Below, in pieces: positions 24,601 through 31,305 of a DNA stretch of 33,545 nt (positions are counted from its first letter, which is position 1; the number at the start of each line of letters is the position of its first letter). Location: the NCBI GenBank assembly GCA_035646535.1, contig DASRPD010000082.1, positions 1-33,545 of the forward strand, given 5' to 3'. The notes under the pieces were generated by a model. The model had not been told where the DNA came from, searched no databases, and saw only the letters and a list, made by a program, of their open reading frames with translations. The DNA is from DASRPD01 sp035646535. Its GTDB lineage: Bacteria; Actinomycetota; Acidimicrobiia; IMCC26256; JANYLB01. The position numbers and the translations under genes were made by a program.

Positions 24601-25199
24601 CGGATCGCCTTCGACAGCAGCTCGAACGCTGCGACCTTCACCGACAGCTCGCCTCGCCGGGTCGTCATGACCGTTCCGTGCACGCCGATCCAATCACCCC
24701 GATCGAGGCGATCGAAGTCACCGTGGACGTCCTCACCGATCACGGCCGTGCTCACGAACAGTTGGATCGGGACGTCGCGGTCCTGCAACGTCGCGAACGT
24801 GAGCCGGCCCTGGCGGCGCAGCAGGATCAGCCGGCCCGCGACCGAGACCTGCTCGTCGGTCTCGGTGCCGGGAGCCAGGTCCGCGTGCGCGGCGTGCAGC
24901 GCACCCGCGGTCGTCGTCCGATCGAAGCGGTACGGGTACGGCTCGACTCCTGCCGAACGCAGCGCGTCGAGCTTGGCCAGCCGCAGCTCCCGCTGCTCGG
25001 CGACGAAGTCGGCGCTCTCATGGCCCTCGTAGTCTGAAGGCTCCTCACCGGCGGAGTCCGAAGCCTGATCGCCCGGACCGGCGGAATCCATTGGTTCCGT
25101 GTCAGGTGGTTGCGTGCCCGGTGGTTGCGGGTCCGGCTCAGGCGCCGGCTTCGCGCCGGGATCGGACGCGCCGCTGCCTGCGTCCGGTCCTTCGCTCAT
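21660..25199 (-). CDS. LysRS-MprF fusion: lysyl-tRNA synthetase plus lysyl-phosphatidylglycerol synthase, reversed LysX order
   Basis: The product is 1179 aa. Residues 1-62 are disordered, rich in Pro, Asp and Gly. Residues about 63-555 are a complete class II lysyl-tRNA synthetase: OB-fold, motif 1 around FVEVEGPVLQ (252-261), motif 2 FRNEGIDTTHNPEFTMLEAY (311-330), and motif 3 GLGIGIDRLVMLL (522-534). After a flexible linker (556-603) come about six membrane helices (604-815). A DUF2156 GNAT-fold lysyl-transferase domain follows (about 820-1150), with LDLMRHDPDAPNGMTEFLI and LSMNFAAFGRLL. The protein would charge tRNA-Lys and transfer lysine to phosphatidylglycerol at the membrane, lowering surface charge. 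Mycobacterial LysX joins the same parts with MprF first and LysRS last. The ATG is 7 nt after TATCTT. It may be the cell's main LysRS; that cannot be judged here. Confidence 0.95.
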   Translation of the reverse strand: MSEGPDAGSGASDPGAKPAPEPDPQPPGTQPPDTEPMDSAGPGDQASDSAGEEPSDYEGHESADFVAEQRELRLAKLDALRSAGVEPYPYRFDRTTTAGALHAAHADLAPGTETDEQVSVAGRLILLRRQGRLTFATLQDRDVPIQLFVSTAVIGEDVHGDFDRLDRGDWIGVHGTVMTTRRGELSVKVAAFELLSKAIRPLPDKWHGLSDVDTRYRQRYIDLVMNSDARRIARARIDILARVRQFLLERDFVEVEGPVLQSTQGGATARPFITHHNALDIDLYLRIALELHLKRLIVGGLDRVFEIGRVFRNEGIDTTHNPEFTMLEAYQAFGDYHDMMDLTEGIIIDAATEVLPELTVEYGGNTIDLHPPFRRATMVELITEELGVDIHPAMAVDEARAVLDGLGVAYEREWGSGKLTNAVYDELLQHKIIQPTFVLDHPREVSPLAKAHRVDPTLTERFELVVNGHELANAFSELNDPVDQLQRFRDEADAKATGDAEAGDIDLDYVRALEYGMPPTGGLGIGIDRLVMLLTGTPSIREVILFPTLRPEPGMGGLTQASTGAGQTDEGRAVVSTEIGDVPPEAVATVTALQAAPSSPHLPSRVPVAVIAWLTALGGVLAIASRLQFVHERFAPLGDAFMPLWARVTGHVATVLIGFVLIAIADQLGRRKRGAWNIAVVLFAVGLVLDISKGPHLVSAAYSALMVGLLVAYRNRFRAPADPPSLLRLVRTIPLYLGTVLGFGFVALWLERDHIEPSLSFGRMVETITFGLVGVSGPFTYEHRFFADFLPAALLALGIAGLVGLLVVLFRPLVFRVPHRSSDWEHAERLVRDYGWDTLAYFSLRDDKSFFFSSDGEAMIAYTYLAGYGLASGDPIGRPESIALVVDEFLAFCADRAWRPAFLAVRESDVPLYSSRGLRHFYLGDEAIIHCDRFDLDGPGTRSLRQAVRRVGRSYEFRVVREADASAVLVDELNAISARWRGRNPERGFTMALSQDVKGENPEFLLCVAFDEHGRPGGFLRVVPAYGADFGYTLDLMRHDPDAPNGMTEFLIANAAVALRARGVIRLSMNFAAFGRLLDPDVQHSPTQRFATWWIRRLNGVFQVESLRSFNQKFDPQWFPRCLVYSEAADLPRVGVVYAGAEGLVAIPRLGPLLVPKPVGGVPAPDDAEPPSGAGSQVA

Positions 25200-25206
25200 C
25201 CTGGCG

Positions 25207-25212
25207 AAGATA
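25207..25212 (-). promoter_or_regulatory. -10 hexamer of the LysRS-MprF gene
   Basis: TATCTT on the minus strand, 7 nt before the ATG at 25199; predicts a leaderless transcript. Confidence 0.55.
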
Positions 25213-25239
25213 GCGGTTGGTTCGGCGCGCGCCGGTGCT

Positions 25240-25704
25240 TTAGGTGCCGATGACGTCCGGGCGACCGAGGCCCTCGGCCTCGCACATGCCCACGTAGAAG
25301 TCGCGGATCAGCCCTGCGTCGATGACCGACTCGACGTTGTCGTCAGCATCGAGGTTGAGGTTGGCTCCGTAGATCGCGAACCAGACGTCGGTCTGGTGAT
25401 CCTGACCATCAGCCACGGTGAGCGTGTGCACCGAACCCGCGGGTTCGTAGAGGTACGAACCCGCGGTGTTGACCTCGGGGTACTCGAGGTACTTCCACGA
25501 TCCCGCGATGGTGAACGCGAACACCTCGCCGGTGTGCTTGTGCCGCGGGATCGTGATGCCGGGCTCGAAGCGCGTCCGAATCACCCAGAGCCCGGCTTCG
25601 ATGTCGACCTGGAGGAGCTGGAGATGGGAACCGTCACCGAGAGGCACGAACGGGAGCTCGTCCTCGCCGCGGTGCAGGGCACGGGGGATGTCAAGTGTCG
25701 TCAT
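25240..25704 (-). CDS. cupin-domain protein (dihydroxyacetophenone dioxygenase/ChrR-like)
   Basis: The 154-aa product is a single cupin. Cupin motif 1 contains H55 and H57 with E60 (RHKHTGEVFAF). Motif 2 contains H93 (YLYEPAGSVHTLTV). These would hold one Fe or Zn. Similar small cupins are annotated as 2,4'-dihydroxyacetophenone dioxygenase-like or ChrR-like. The actual reaction is unknown. The ATG follows TATCCT by 7 nt. It lies 24 nt downstream of the LLM gene, on the same strand. Confidence 0.88.
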   Translation of the reverse strand: MTTLDIPRALHRGEDELPFVPLGDGSHLQLLQVDIEAGLWVIRTRFEPGITIPRHKHTGEVFAFTIAGSWKYLEYPEVNTAGSYLYEPAGSVHTLTVADGQDHQTDVWFAIYGANLNLDADDNVESVIDAGLIRDFYVGMCEAEGLGRPDVIGT

Positions 25705-25711
25705 GCAGGAC

Positions 25712-25717
25712 AGGATA
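25712..25717 (-). promoter_or_regulatory. -10 hexamer of the cupin gene
   Basis: TATCCT on the minus strand, 7 nt before the ATG at 25704; predicts a leaderless transcript. Confidence 0.55.
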
Positions 25718-25728
25718 CGGCCGCGCGG

Positions 25729-26637
25729 TCACCCGCGCCGCGTGTCGTCGTGCGCGGCAGCCGCGAGATCGCGCAGGAACGGACCCACGTCGGCGCGGGT
25801 GGCCAAGAAGCGCCCCAGTGCGCCCGAGACCGCGGTCACCCCCAGGCTCGCCAGACCGGGCACGGGCGCAAGCGTGGCCTCGAGATCCGCCCCGCCGTCG
25901 TCCGTGGTCACGACCCGCAGGGTCTGGCGCACATCGAGCAGCGCGGGATCACGGCCGGCGTCGACGTAGCCCGCCCGCAGGCGTTCGACGAAGGCGCCCA
26001 GGTCGTCGGCGGGCACGCCGAGCGGGAGCCAGCCGTCGCCGAGCTCGACGATCCGCCGGAAGGTGGCGTCGTTGGGTCCACCCCCATACAGAACGGGGAC
26101 CCGGGACTGGGCGGGGCGCGGCTCACACCACAACTCGTCGAAGCTGACCGTCGGCGACTCGAACCGCGCCGGTGGCTCCTGCTCCCACAGCACCCGACAG
26201 GCGCGCACGAGGTCGTCCATCCGGGCGGCCCGGCCGGCAAACGGCGCGGCCGGGTCGACGAACTCCTCGCGCTGCCAACCGGTCCCGACCCCGAGATCCA
26301 CCCGGCCACGAGACAGCACATCGATCGTCGCGACCGTGCGCGCCACCACGAGTGGTGATCGCAGCGGTGCGATGAGGAGGCCGGTCGCGAGGCGCACTCG
26401 CTCGGTCGCACTCGCCATCGCGGCGAGCACGCTGAGTGGTTCGAGCCACGGCTCGTCCGGCGGGTACGGGAACTTCCCGAACGGGTAGCGGTCGGTGCGC
26501 GTGCCCATGGCGAGATGGTCGGGCATCACCACATGGTCGATGCCGGCCTCGTCAGCGGCGCGGGCGACGTCGATCACCGCCGCGAGGTCGTCACCGTAGA
26601 GTCGACCGAGACCCGAGACCGTCACTCCAACTCTCAC
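25729..26637 (-). CDS. LLM class F420-dependent oxidoreductase
   Basis: The 302-aa product has the luciferase-like monooxygenase TIM-barrel fold of the actinobacterial F420-dependent type. Marks: VDVARAADEAGIDHVVMPDHL-like N-terminal barrel (shown at about residues 22-43), RVRLATGLLIAPLRSPLVVA, the DVLSRGRVDLGVGTGWQREEF block and VPVLYGGG. These enzymes move hydride between F420H2 and diverse substrates. The GTG at 26637 has AGGGG 7 nt upstream. It is divergent from the SDR gene. The substrate is unknown; no F420 biosynthesis gene is in the window. Confidence 0.92.
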   Translation of the reverse strand: MRVGVTVSGLGRLYGDDLAAVIDVARAADEAGIDHVVMPDHLAMGTRTDRYPFGKFPYPPDEPWLEPLSVLAAMASATERVRLATGLLIAPLRSPLVVARTVATIDVLSRGRVDLGVGTGWQREEFVDPAAPFAGRAARMDDLVRACRVLWEQEPPARFESPTVSFDELWCEPRPAQSRVPVLYGGGPNDATFRRIVELGDGWLPLGVPADDLGAFVERLRAGYVDAGRDPALLDVRQTLRVVTTDDGGADLEATLAPVPGLASLGVTAVSGALGRFLATRADVGPFLRDLAAAAHDDTRRG

Positions 26638-26702
26638 TCGTTCACCCCTGAACCATTAGCGTGCGGCGGTTACGCCGCCGGATATCACCAGAGGATGCCA
26701 CC
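26638..26702. promoter_or_regulatory. divergent intergenic region, LLM oxidoreductase / SDR
   Basis: Between the LLM gene and the SDR gene. It holds AGGGG for the minus-strand GTG, candidate -10s TAATGG (minus) and TAGCGT (plus, 26657-26662), and a GC-rich hairpin of 6-bp arms CGGCGG/CCGCCG (26664-26669 and 26675-26680). AGAGG at 26691-26695 lies 7 nt before a TTG start. An operator role for the hairpin is only a guess. Confidence 0.3.
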
Positions 26703-27479
26703 TTGGACCGACTGGGAGGAAAGACCGCGCTGATCACCGGCGCGGGTAAGGGCATGGGTCGGGTCGCCGCCGAGCTGTTCGCGAGCCATGGCGCGCGCGT
26801 CGTGGTCGCAGATCTCGTGGCCGAAGACGGCGAGGCGGCGGTCGCCGCGATCCGTGGCGCGGGCGGCGAGGCGGTGTTCGTCCACACTGATGTCTCCCGA
26901 GCCGACCAGGCCGAGACGATGGTGCGGGCCGCGGTCGACACGTTCGGCGGGCTCCACGTGCTCTACAACAATGCCGGGATCTTCCCCGCCGATGACGGCG
27001 GCACGACCGAGACGACCGAGCCCACCTGGGACGCGGTCATGGACGTCAACCTGAAGGGCGTGTGGTTGGGCTGCAAGTACGCCATCCCCGCCATGATCGA
27101 CTCCGGCGGTGGATCGATCGTGAACGTGGCGTCGTTCGTCGCGCTCGTGGGCGCGGCCACCTCGCAGATCGCGTACACCGCGAGCAAGGGCGGCGTCCTG
27201 TCCATGACCCGGGAGATCGCGGTGGAATACGCGCGCCAGGGCATCCGCGCCAACGCGCTGTGCCCCGGACCGATCGAGACCCCGATGCTCGCTGAGCTGA
27301 TGTCGGACCCCGAGCGCCGGCAACGTCGACTCGTCCACATCCCGATGGGCCGGCTCGGCCACGCCGAGGAGATCGCCAAGGCCGCGCTCTTCCTCGCGTC
27401 GGACGACGCCTCGTTCATGACCGGGGCGTCCCTGGTCGTCGACGGCGGCATCACCGCCGCCTACGTCACCCCCGAATAG
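26703..27479 (+). CDS. short-chain dehydrogenase/reductase (glucose/ribitol type)
   Basis: The 258-aa product is a classical NAD(H)-type SDR: TGAGKGMG near residue 12, acidic D after the second strand (VVVADLVAEDGEA) pointing to NAD, NNAG, catalytic serine in NVASFVALVG and YTASKGG. The C-terminus ends TGASLVVDGGITAAYVTPE. The TTG at 26703 places the family-like LDRLGGKTALITG at the N-terminus and has AGAGG upstream; a GTG at 26661 would add 14 mostly basic residues. The substrate is unknown. The 3' end is convergent with the HNH gene, 9 nt apart. Confidence 0.92.
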   Translation: MDRLGGKTALITGAGKGMGRVAAELFASHGARVVVADLVAEDGEAAVAAIRGAGGEAVFVHTDVSRADQAETMVRAAVDTFGGLHVLYNNAGIFPADDGGTTETTEPTWDAVMDVNLKGVWLGCKYAIPAMIDSGGGSIVNVASFVALVGAATSQIAYTASKGGVLSMTREIAVEYARQGIRANALCPGPIETPMLAELMSDPERRQRRLVHIPMGRLGHAEEIAKAALFLASDDASFMTGASLVVDGGITAAYVTPE

Positions 27480-27488
27480 CCGACAGGA

Positions 27489-28721
27489 TCATGGCGGCGC
27501 CCGCGAGTCGTCTCGTTCCGCCGGCTGTGTCGTCCAGCCGTCGGGGCGCCGGGCCAGTCGCCGCCCGCCTTCGTGGGTGGCGACATGATGGCGGCGGCAC
27601 AACAGGACGAGGTTGTCCTCGGCGGTGGAACCGCCCCGGTGGCGGGGAACGACGTGGTGCACGTCGCACCAGGCCGCAGGCGCGTCGCAACTCGCGCACA
27701 CGCAGCCGCCGTCACGGGCGGTCACGGCTCGGCGCAGGTGATCGGGGATCACTCTGGTCGGCTTGCCGACATCGAGGACCTGTGAGGGGGTCATGACCAT
27801 GCGGGTGAGCGCGGCATCACAGGCGAGTCGTCGGATCGTGGTCGGTGCCACCGGCCCGGCCCCTTCGATGTCGCACCGCGCCCGGGTGAGATCGGCCGGG
27901 AAGCTGCCCGTGAGGGTGTCGGCGTCGATCGTGACCGCGATCGCGGCCCTCGCCGGCGGCAGCCGACCAGCCTGACCGGTCCGGCCGTCACAGATTGCGA
28001 TGAGCGCGTCAGCCATACGCTGGCCGAGGCTCCGGGGCGGCAGATCACCGTCGGCCGAATCGGGCCGGTCCACCGAACGCAGCGTGGCGAGGACCCGCGC
28101 GCCGCCTTCGGAGTCAAGCATCCCGTCGATCGCGACCATGCCGCCGAACGTTGGCGAGACGTGCAGAGATCGCCGCTGGAACCGCTGGTAGGGGTCACGC
28201 GTGGCGAGTTGATCGTCAGCGAGCAGGGCCCAGCGGCGGGCGACGACCGAGAAGCGTCGCGGATCCAGATTCGAGGCGGCGTCCACGAGTGCATCCTCGT
28301 GCTCGGCGAACAGCTCCTCACGGTTCCGGGCCACCCGGGCGAGCTCGTCCACGTGGGCCACCGACACGTCGCCCACGGCGAGGGCCTTGCCGGTGCGGTC
28401 GCAGTCACGCGCCAATCGGGCACTACGAACAAGCCGCGCCGCGTCCGGTTTCGATACCGGCGCCTCATGTGCCAGCCACGACGTGGCACTGAGCGTGCCG
28501 TCGGCCTGCCAGGCGGCGTCGCGATCCGCGTCGCCGATCGCGCGCAGCAGTTCGGCCTCCAGCCGATCCTTCCACCGCGCCAGCTCCACCGCGCGGTCCA
28601 CCCGCGCGCCGCCCGACCAACCCGACCGGTCCTCCCCCGCGACGGCGCCGATCGCGGTCCGCAAGCCGGCGAGCACCCGGTCGGAACCCCCGGTTCCATC
28701 GGAGTAGGTCGTCGCGTCCAT
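27489..28721 (-). CDS. DUF222 and HNH endonuclease-domain protein
   Basis: The 410-aa product has an N-terminal DUF222 region (about 20-300) and a C-terminal HNH motif: CVCASCDAPAAWCDVHHVVP, then about 14 residues to NLVLLCRRHH, starting near residue 340. HNH cysteines and histidines are intact. Such proteins (13E12-repeat family) are very numerous in actinobacterial genomes, and their role is unknown. The ATG at 28721 is 9 nt after TAGAGT. It is divergent from the glutamine synthetase-family gene. Confidence 0.92.
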   Translation of the reverse strand: MDATTYSDGTGGSDRVLAGLRTAIGAVAGEDRSGWSGGARVDRAVELARWKDRLEAELLRAIGDADRDAAWQADGTLSATSWLAHEAPVSKPDAARLVRSARLARDCDRTGKALAVGDVSVAHVDELARVARNREELFAEHEDALVDAASNLDPRRFSVVARRWALLADDQLATRDPYQRFQRRSLHVSPTFGGMVAIDGMLDSEGGARVLATLRSVDRPDSADGDLPPRSLGQRMADALIAICDGRTGQAGRLPPARAAIAVTIDADTLTGSFPADLTRARCDIEGAGPVAPTTIRRLACDAALTRMVMTPSQVLDVGKPTRVIPDHLRRAVTARDGGCVCASCDAPAAWCDVHHVVPRHRGGSTAEDNLVLLCRRHHVATHEGGRRLARRPDGWTTQPAERDDSRAPP

Positions 28722-28730
28722 GCAGCTCGG

Positions 28731-28736
28731 ACTCTA
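28731..28736 (-). promoter_or_regulatory. -10 hexamer of the HNH gene
   Basis: TAGAGT on the minus strand, 9 nt before the ATG at 28721. Confidence 0.4.
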
Positions 28737-28924
28737 CGGAAAGGGTGGGACAGTCAACTCCGCAGCCCATGGAACTCTGGTCGGCGGGGACGGTCGCGCC
28801 GCCAGGTTCGGGTGAGCCGGGGCGGCCGGCCCGGGCCGGGGCGTCCCGTGACGTCGTAGCCTGGTCCACTTCGACCGGAGGACCGACGTGCAGTCGGGCC
28901 CGAACCCGAGGGGGCGCCGCGACC

Positions 28925-30301
28925 ATGCGACCTGGCATGCTCGATCTGGCCACGTTGACCCGGTCGGTGGATGCCGGCGATGTCGACACCGTGCTCGTCT
29001 GCTTCACCGACCTCCAGGGCCGGCTCATCGGCAAGCGCGTCACCGGCCACTTCTTCTGCGACCACGTGGCCGACGCCGTGGAGGCAATGGAGGCCTGCGT
29101 GTACCTCCTCGCGGTGGACGTCGACATGACGCCGGTGCCCGGCTACCGGTTCGCGAGCTGGGACACCGGCTACGGCGACTTCCGCTGCGTCCCCGACTTT
29201 GCCACCCTGCGCCTCGTCCCCTGGCTCGAGAAGACCGCGCTCGTGCTCTGCGACCTGTACGGCCAGGACGGCGCGCCGGTGTCGGTCTCACCCCGCCAGA
29301 TCCTGCGCCGCCAGGTGGACCGCGCCACGGCCGCGGGTTACCGGGTGATGTGCGGCTCGGAGCTCGAGTTCTTCCTGTTCAAGGACTCCTACGAAGACGC
29401 CGAGGCACTCGACTTCTCCGGCCTCACACCCCATTCGGCGGTCATCGAGGACTACCACATCTTCCAGACGACGCGTGACGAGTACCTGATCCGCCAGATC
29501 CGCAACGGCATGGACGCCGCCGGCATCCCGGTCGAGTTCTCGAAGGGCGAAGCCGGGCGCGGCCAGCACGAGATCAACCTGCGCTACGCCGACGCGCTCG
29601 AGATGGCCGACCGCCACACGATCTACAAGAACGGCGCGAAGGAGATCGCCGCGCTGAACGAGCGGTCGTTGACGTTCATGGCGAAGTACTCGATGGACGA
29701 CGTCGGGTCGTCGTGCCACATCCATTCGAGCCTCTGGAACCCCGACGGCACCGAGAGCCTCATGTGGGACGACGACGCGCCCGACCACCTCTCCCCCACC
29801 TTTCGCGGTTGGCTCGGCGGGCTCATCGCGACGGGTCGGGAGCTGGCGTGGATGTACGCACCGACCGTCAACTCGTACAAGCGATACCAGCCCGAGTCGT
29901 GGGCGCCGACGGCGCTGGCCTGGGGCCGCGACAACCGCACGTGCGGGTTCCGCCTCGTCGGCCACGGCCCGTCGTTCCGGGTCGAGTCGCGCGTCCCCGG
30001 CGCGGATGCCAATCCGTACCTCGCGTTCGCGGCAACGATCGCCGCGGGGTTGCACGGCATCGAGCAGGACATCGAGGTCCCGCCCGTCTCCGACGGCAAC
30101 GCCTACACCGCGACCGATGTCGCCCATGTTCCGTCGACGCTCGTCGACGCGATCGGCGAGCTGGAGCGGAGCGAGGTCGCCGACGCCGCCTTCGGCCCCG
30201 ACGTCCACCAGCACCTGCTCAACACCGCGAAGCAGGAGTGGGCGTCGTTCAACCGCGTCGTGACCGACTGGGAGCGCCGCCGGAACTTCGTGCAGTTCTA
30301 G
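28925..30301 (+). CDS. glutamine synthetase family protein (gamma-glutamyl ligase type)
   Basis: The 458-aa product has the full glutamine synthetase fold: an N-terminal beta-grasp (VDTVLVCFTDLQGRLIGKRV), metal glutamates in CGSELEFFLF and the EAGRGQHEIN loop, HIHSSLW, and the late RVPGADANPYLAFAATIAAG. It makes a gamma-glutamyl amide with ATP. Such non-GlnA paralogues often act on amines or polyamines (PuuA/GlnT-like) rather than ammonia. No adenylylation tyrosine loop was identified. The start is uncertain: ATG at 28925 (AGGGGG 10 nt upstream) or 28937. A stronger GGAGG with GTG at 28888 is in another frame. Substrate unknown. Confidence 0.9.
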   Translation: MRPGMLDLATLTRSVDAGDVDTVLVCFTDLQGRLIGKRVTGHFFCDHVADAVEAMEACVYLLAVDVDMTPVPGYRFASWDTGYGDFRCVPDFATLRLVPWLEKTALVLCDLYGQDGAPVSVSPRQILRRQVDRATAAGYRVMCGSELEFFLFKDSYEDAEALDFSGLTPHSAVIEDYHIFQTTRDEYLIRQIRNGMDAAGIPVEFSKGEAGRGQHEINLRYADALEMADRHTIYKNGAKEIAALNERSLTFMAKYSMDDVGSSCHIHSSLWNPDGTESLMWDDDAPDHLSPTFRGWLGGLIATGRELAWMYAPTVNSYKRYQPESWAPTALAWGRDNRTCGFRLVGHGPSFRVESRVPGADANPYLAFAATIAAGLHGIEQDIEVPPVSDGNAYTATDVAHVPSTLVDAIGELERSEVADAAFGPDVHQHLLNTAKQEWASFNRVVTDWERRRNFVQF

Positions 30302-30370
30302 CTCGACCTCGCCCGAAGCGCCCCGAGTGAAGGAGCCGCTACCGCCGCTACTGCGCCAATCGCCGGCGCG

Positions 30371-31303
30371 CTACTTGACGGCAACCGGTGCGACCATTCC
30401 GCTGACGGCACCGGTCACCGGTAGGGGCGTGGCCGACAGGAGGAACTCGTAGACGCTGTCGTTCGCACAGTCGGTAGCGAGGTCATCGAGGTACCAGAGC
30501 TGGCCCTGGGTGAGACCCACATCGCGCAGGTCGAGCATGTGGACCGCCATCATCGCATCGGCGTGTTCCGGCGGATAGATCTCGAATGCGTACGTGTCGT
30601 TGGCGACGAGCGCGACGTCGTGGTCGTGGAACCATTCGACCGCGCCCACGCCGAACCCGGGGGCGTGAATGCGGTAGTCGTCCTTCCGGCCGTCTTGCAG
30701 CACGGCCATCTGACCGGTCCGAACGAGAATCGCGTCGCCGCTCATCACTGCTGTTCCGGTAGCCGCGACCGCGGCGTCGAGATCCTCGCCCCCGATGACG
30801 TGACCCTCGGGAAGCTGCGCGACGTCGTGGAGGCGGGCGACGTCGAGGAGCAGCCCCCGAGTGACGATCGGGCCCACGTGTTCGATGCCGAGCCGAGCGG
30901 CGCCGGCTTCGGTGACCACCTCGGCGGAGACACCGTTGTACAACAGCCCCTCGTAGCCGGCATGGGAGAGCGCGTCGATGTGGGTGGCGGCCTGCATGGA
31001 CAGCTCGAGCAGGTCGTCGGTCGTGGTGAAGTCCGCCGGGTCGCCGGTGAAAGCGACGTTGACGTACTTCATGCGCAGCGTCGGATTGAGCCGACCGGGC
31101 GCGCCGGGACCGTCGGTCTGGGGCCCGTCGACATCCATCGCGATCGCGAGTGAGAAGCTCTCGCCGCGACGGACGCACGCCGCGCCGCGCCGAACCGCCT
31201 CGGCGTCGATGAGGTTGAGGGTGCCGCGCTGGTCGTCGTCGCCCCAGCGCCCCCAGTTCGAGACCCGGGAAGCCAGCGCGGACAGCTCGTCGGGCAGCGG
31301 CAC
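30371..31303 (-). CDS. cyclase-family (kynurenine formamidase-like) metal hydrolase
   Basis: The 310-aa product belongs to the cyclase/Kyn-formamidase family. The metal motif is in QAATHIDALSHAGYEG (H108, D110, H114), the usual H-x-D-x3-H. Other marks are WGDDDQRGTLNLID near the N-terminus and GDAILVRTGQM. Members hydrolyse amides or lactones, such as N-formylkynurenine or isatin. The GTG at 31303 is 2 nt after the stop of the acyl-CoA ligase gene and gives PLPDELSALASRVSNWGRWG, the usual start for this subfamily. It is last in its operon. Confidence 0.92.
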   Translation of the reverse strand: MPLPDELSALASRVSNWGRWGDDDQRGTLNLIDAEAVRRGAACVRRGESFSLAIAMDVDGPQTDGPGAPGRLNPTLRMKYVNVAFTGDPADFTTTDDLLELSMQAATHIDALSHAGYEGLLYNGVSAEVVTEAGAARLGIEHVGPIVTRGLLLDVARLHDVAQLPEGHVIGGEDLDAAVAATGTAVMSGDAILVRTGQMAVLQDGRKDDYRIHAPGFGVGAVEWFHDHDVALVANDTYAFEIYPPEHADAMMAVHMLDLRDVGLTQGQLWYLDDLATDCANDSVYEFLLSATPLPVTGAVSGMVAPVAVK

Positions 31304-31305
31304 CG

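Noticed and set aside
21948..25037. Long plus-strand open frames opposite the LysRS-MprF gene
   Set aside because: Antisense to a gene with all catalytic motifs; composition typical of reverse-frame shadows.
26696..26733. ATG in the SDR leader (MPPWTDWEE...)
   Set aside because: Different frame from the SDR, ends after a few codons; no sign of a real peptide.
30302..30370. Convergent gap searched for a terminator
   Set aside because: Only short imperfect GC pairings; no stem convincing enough to annotate.
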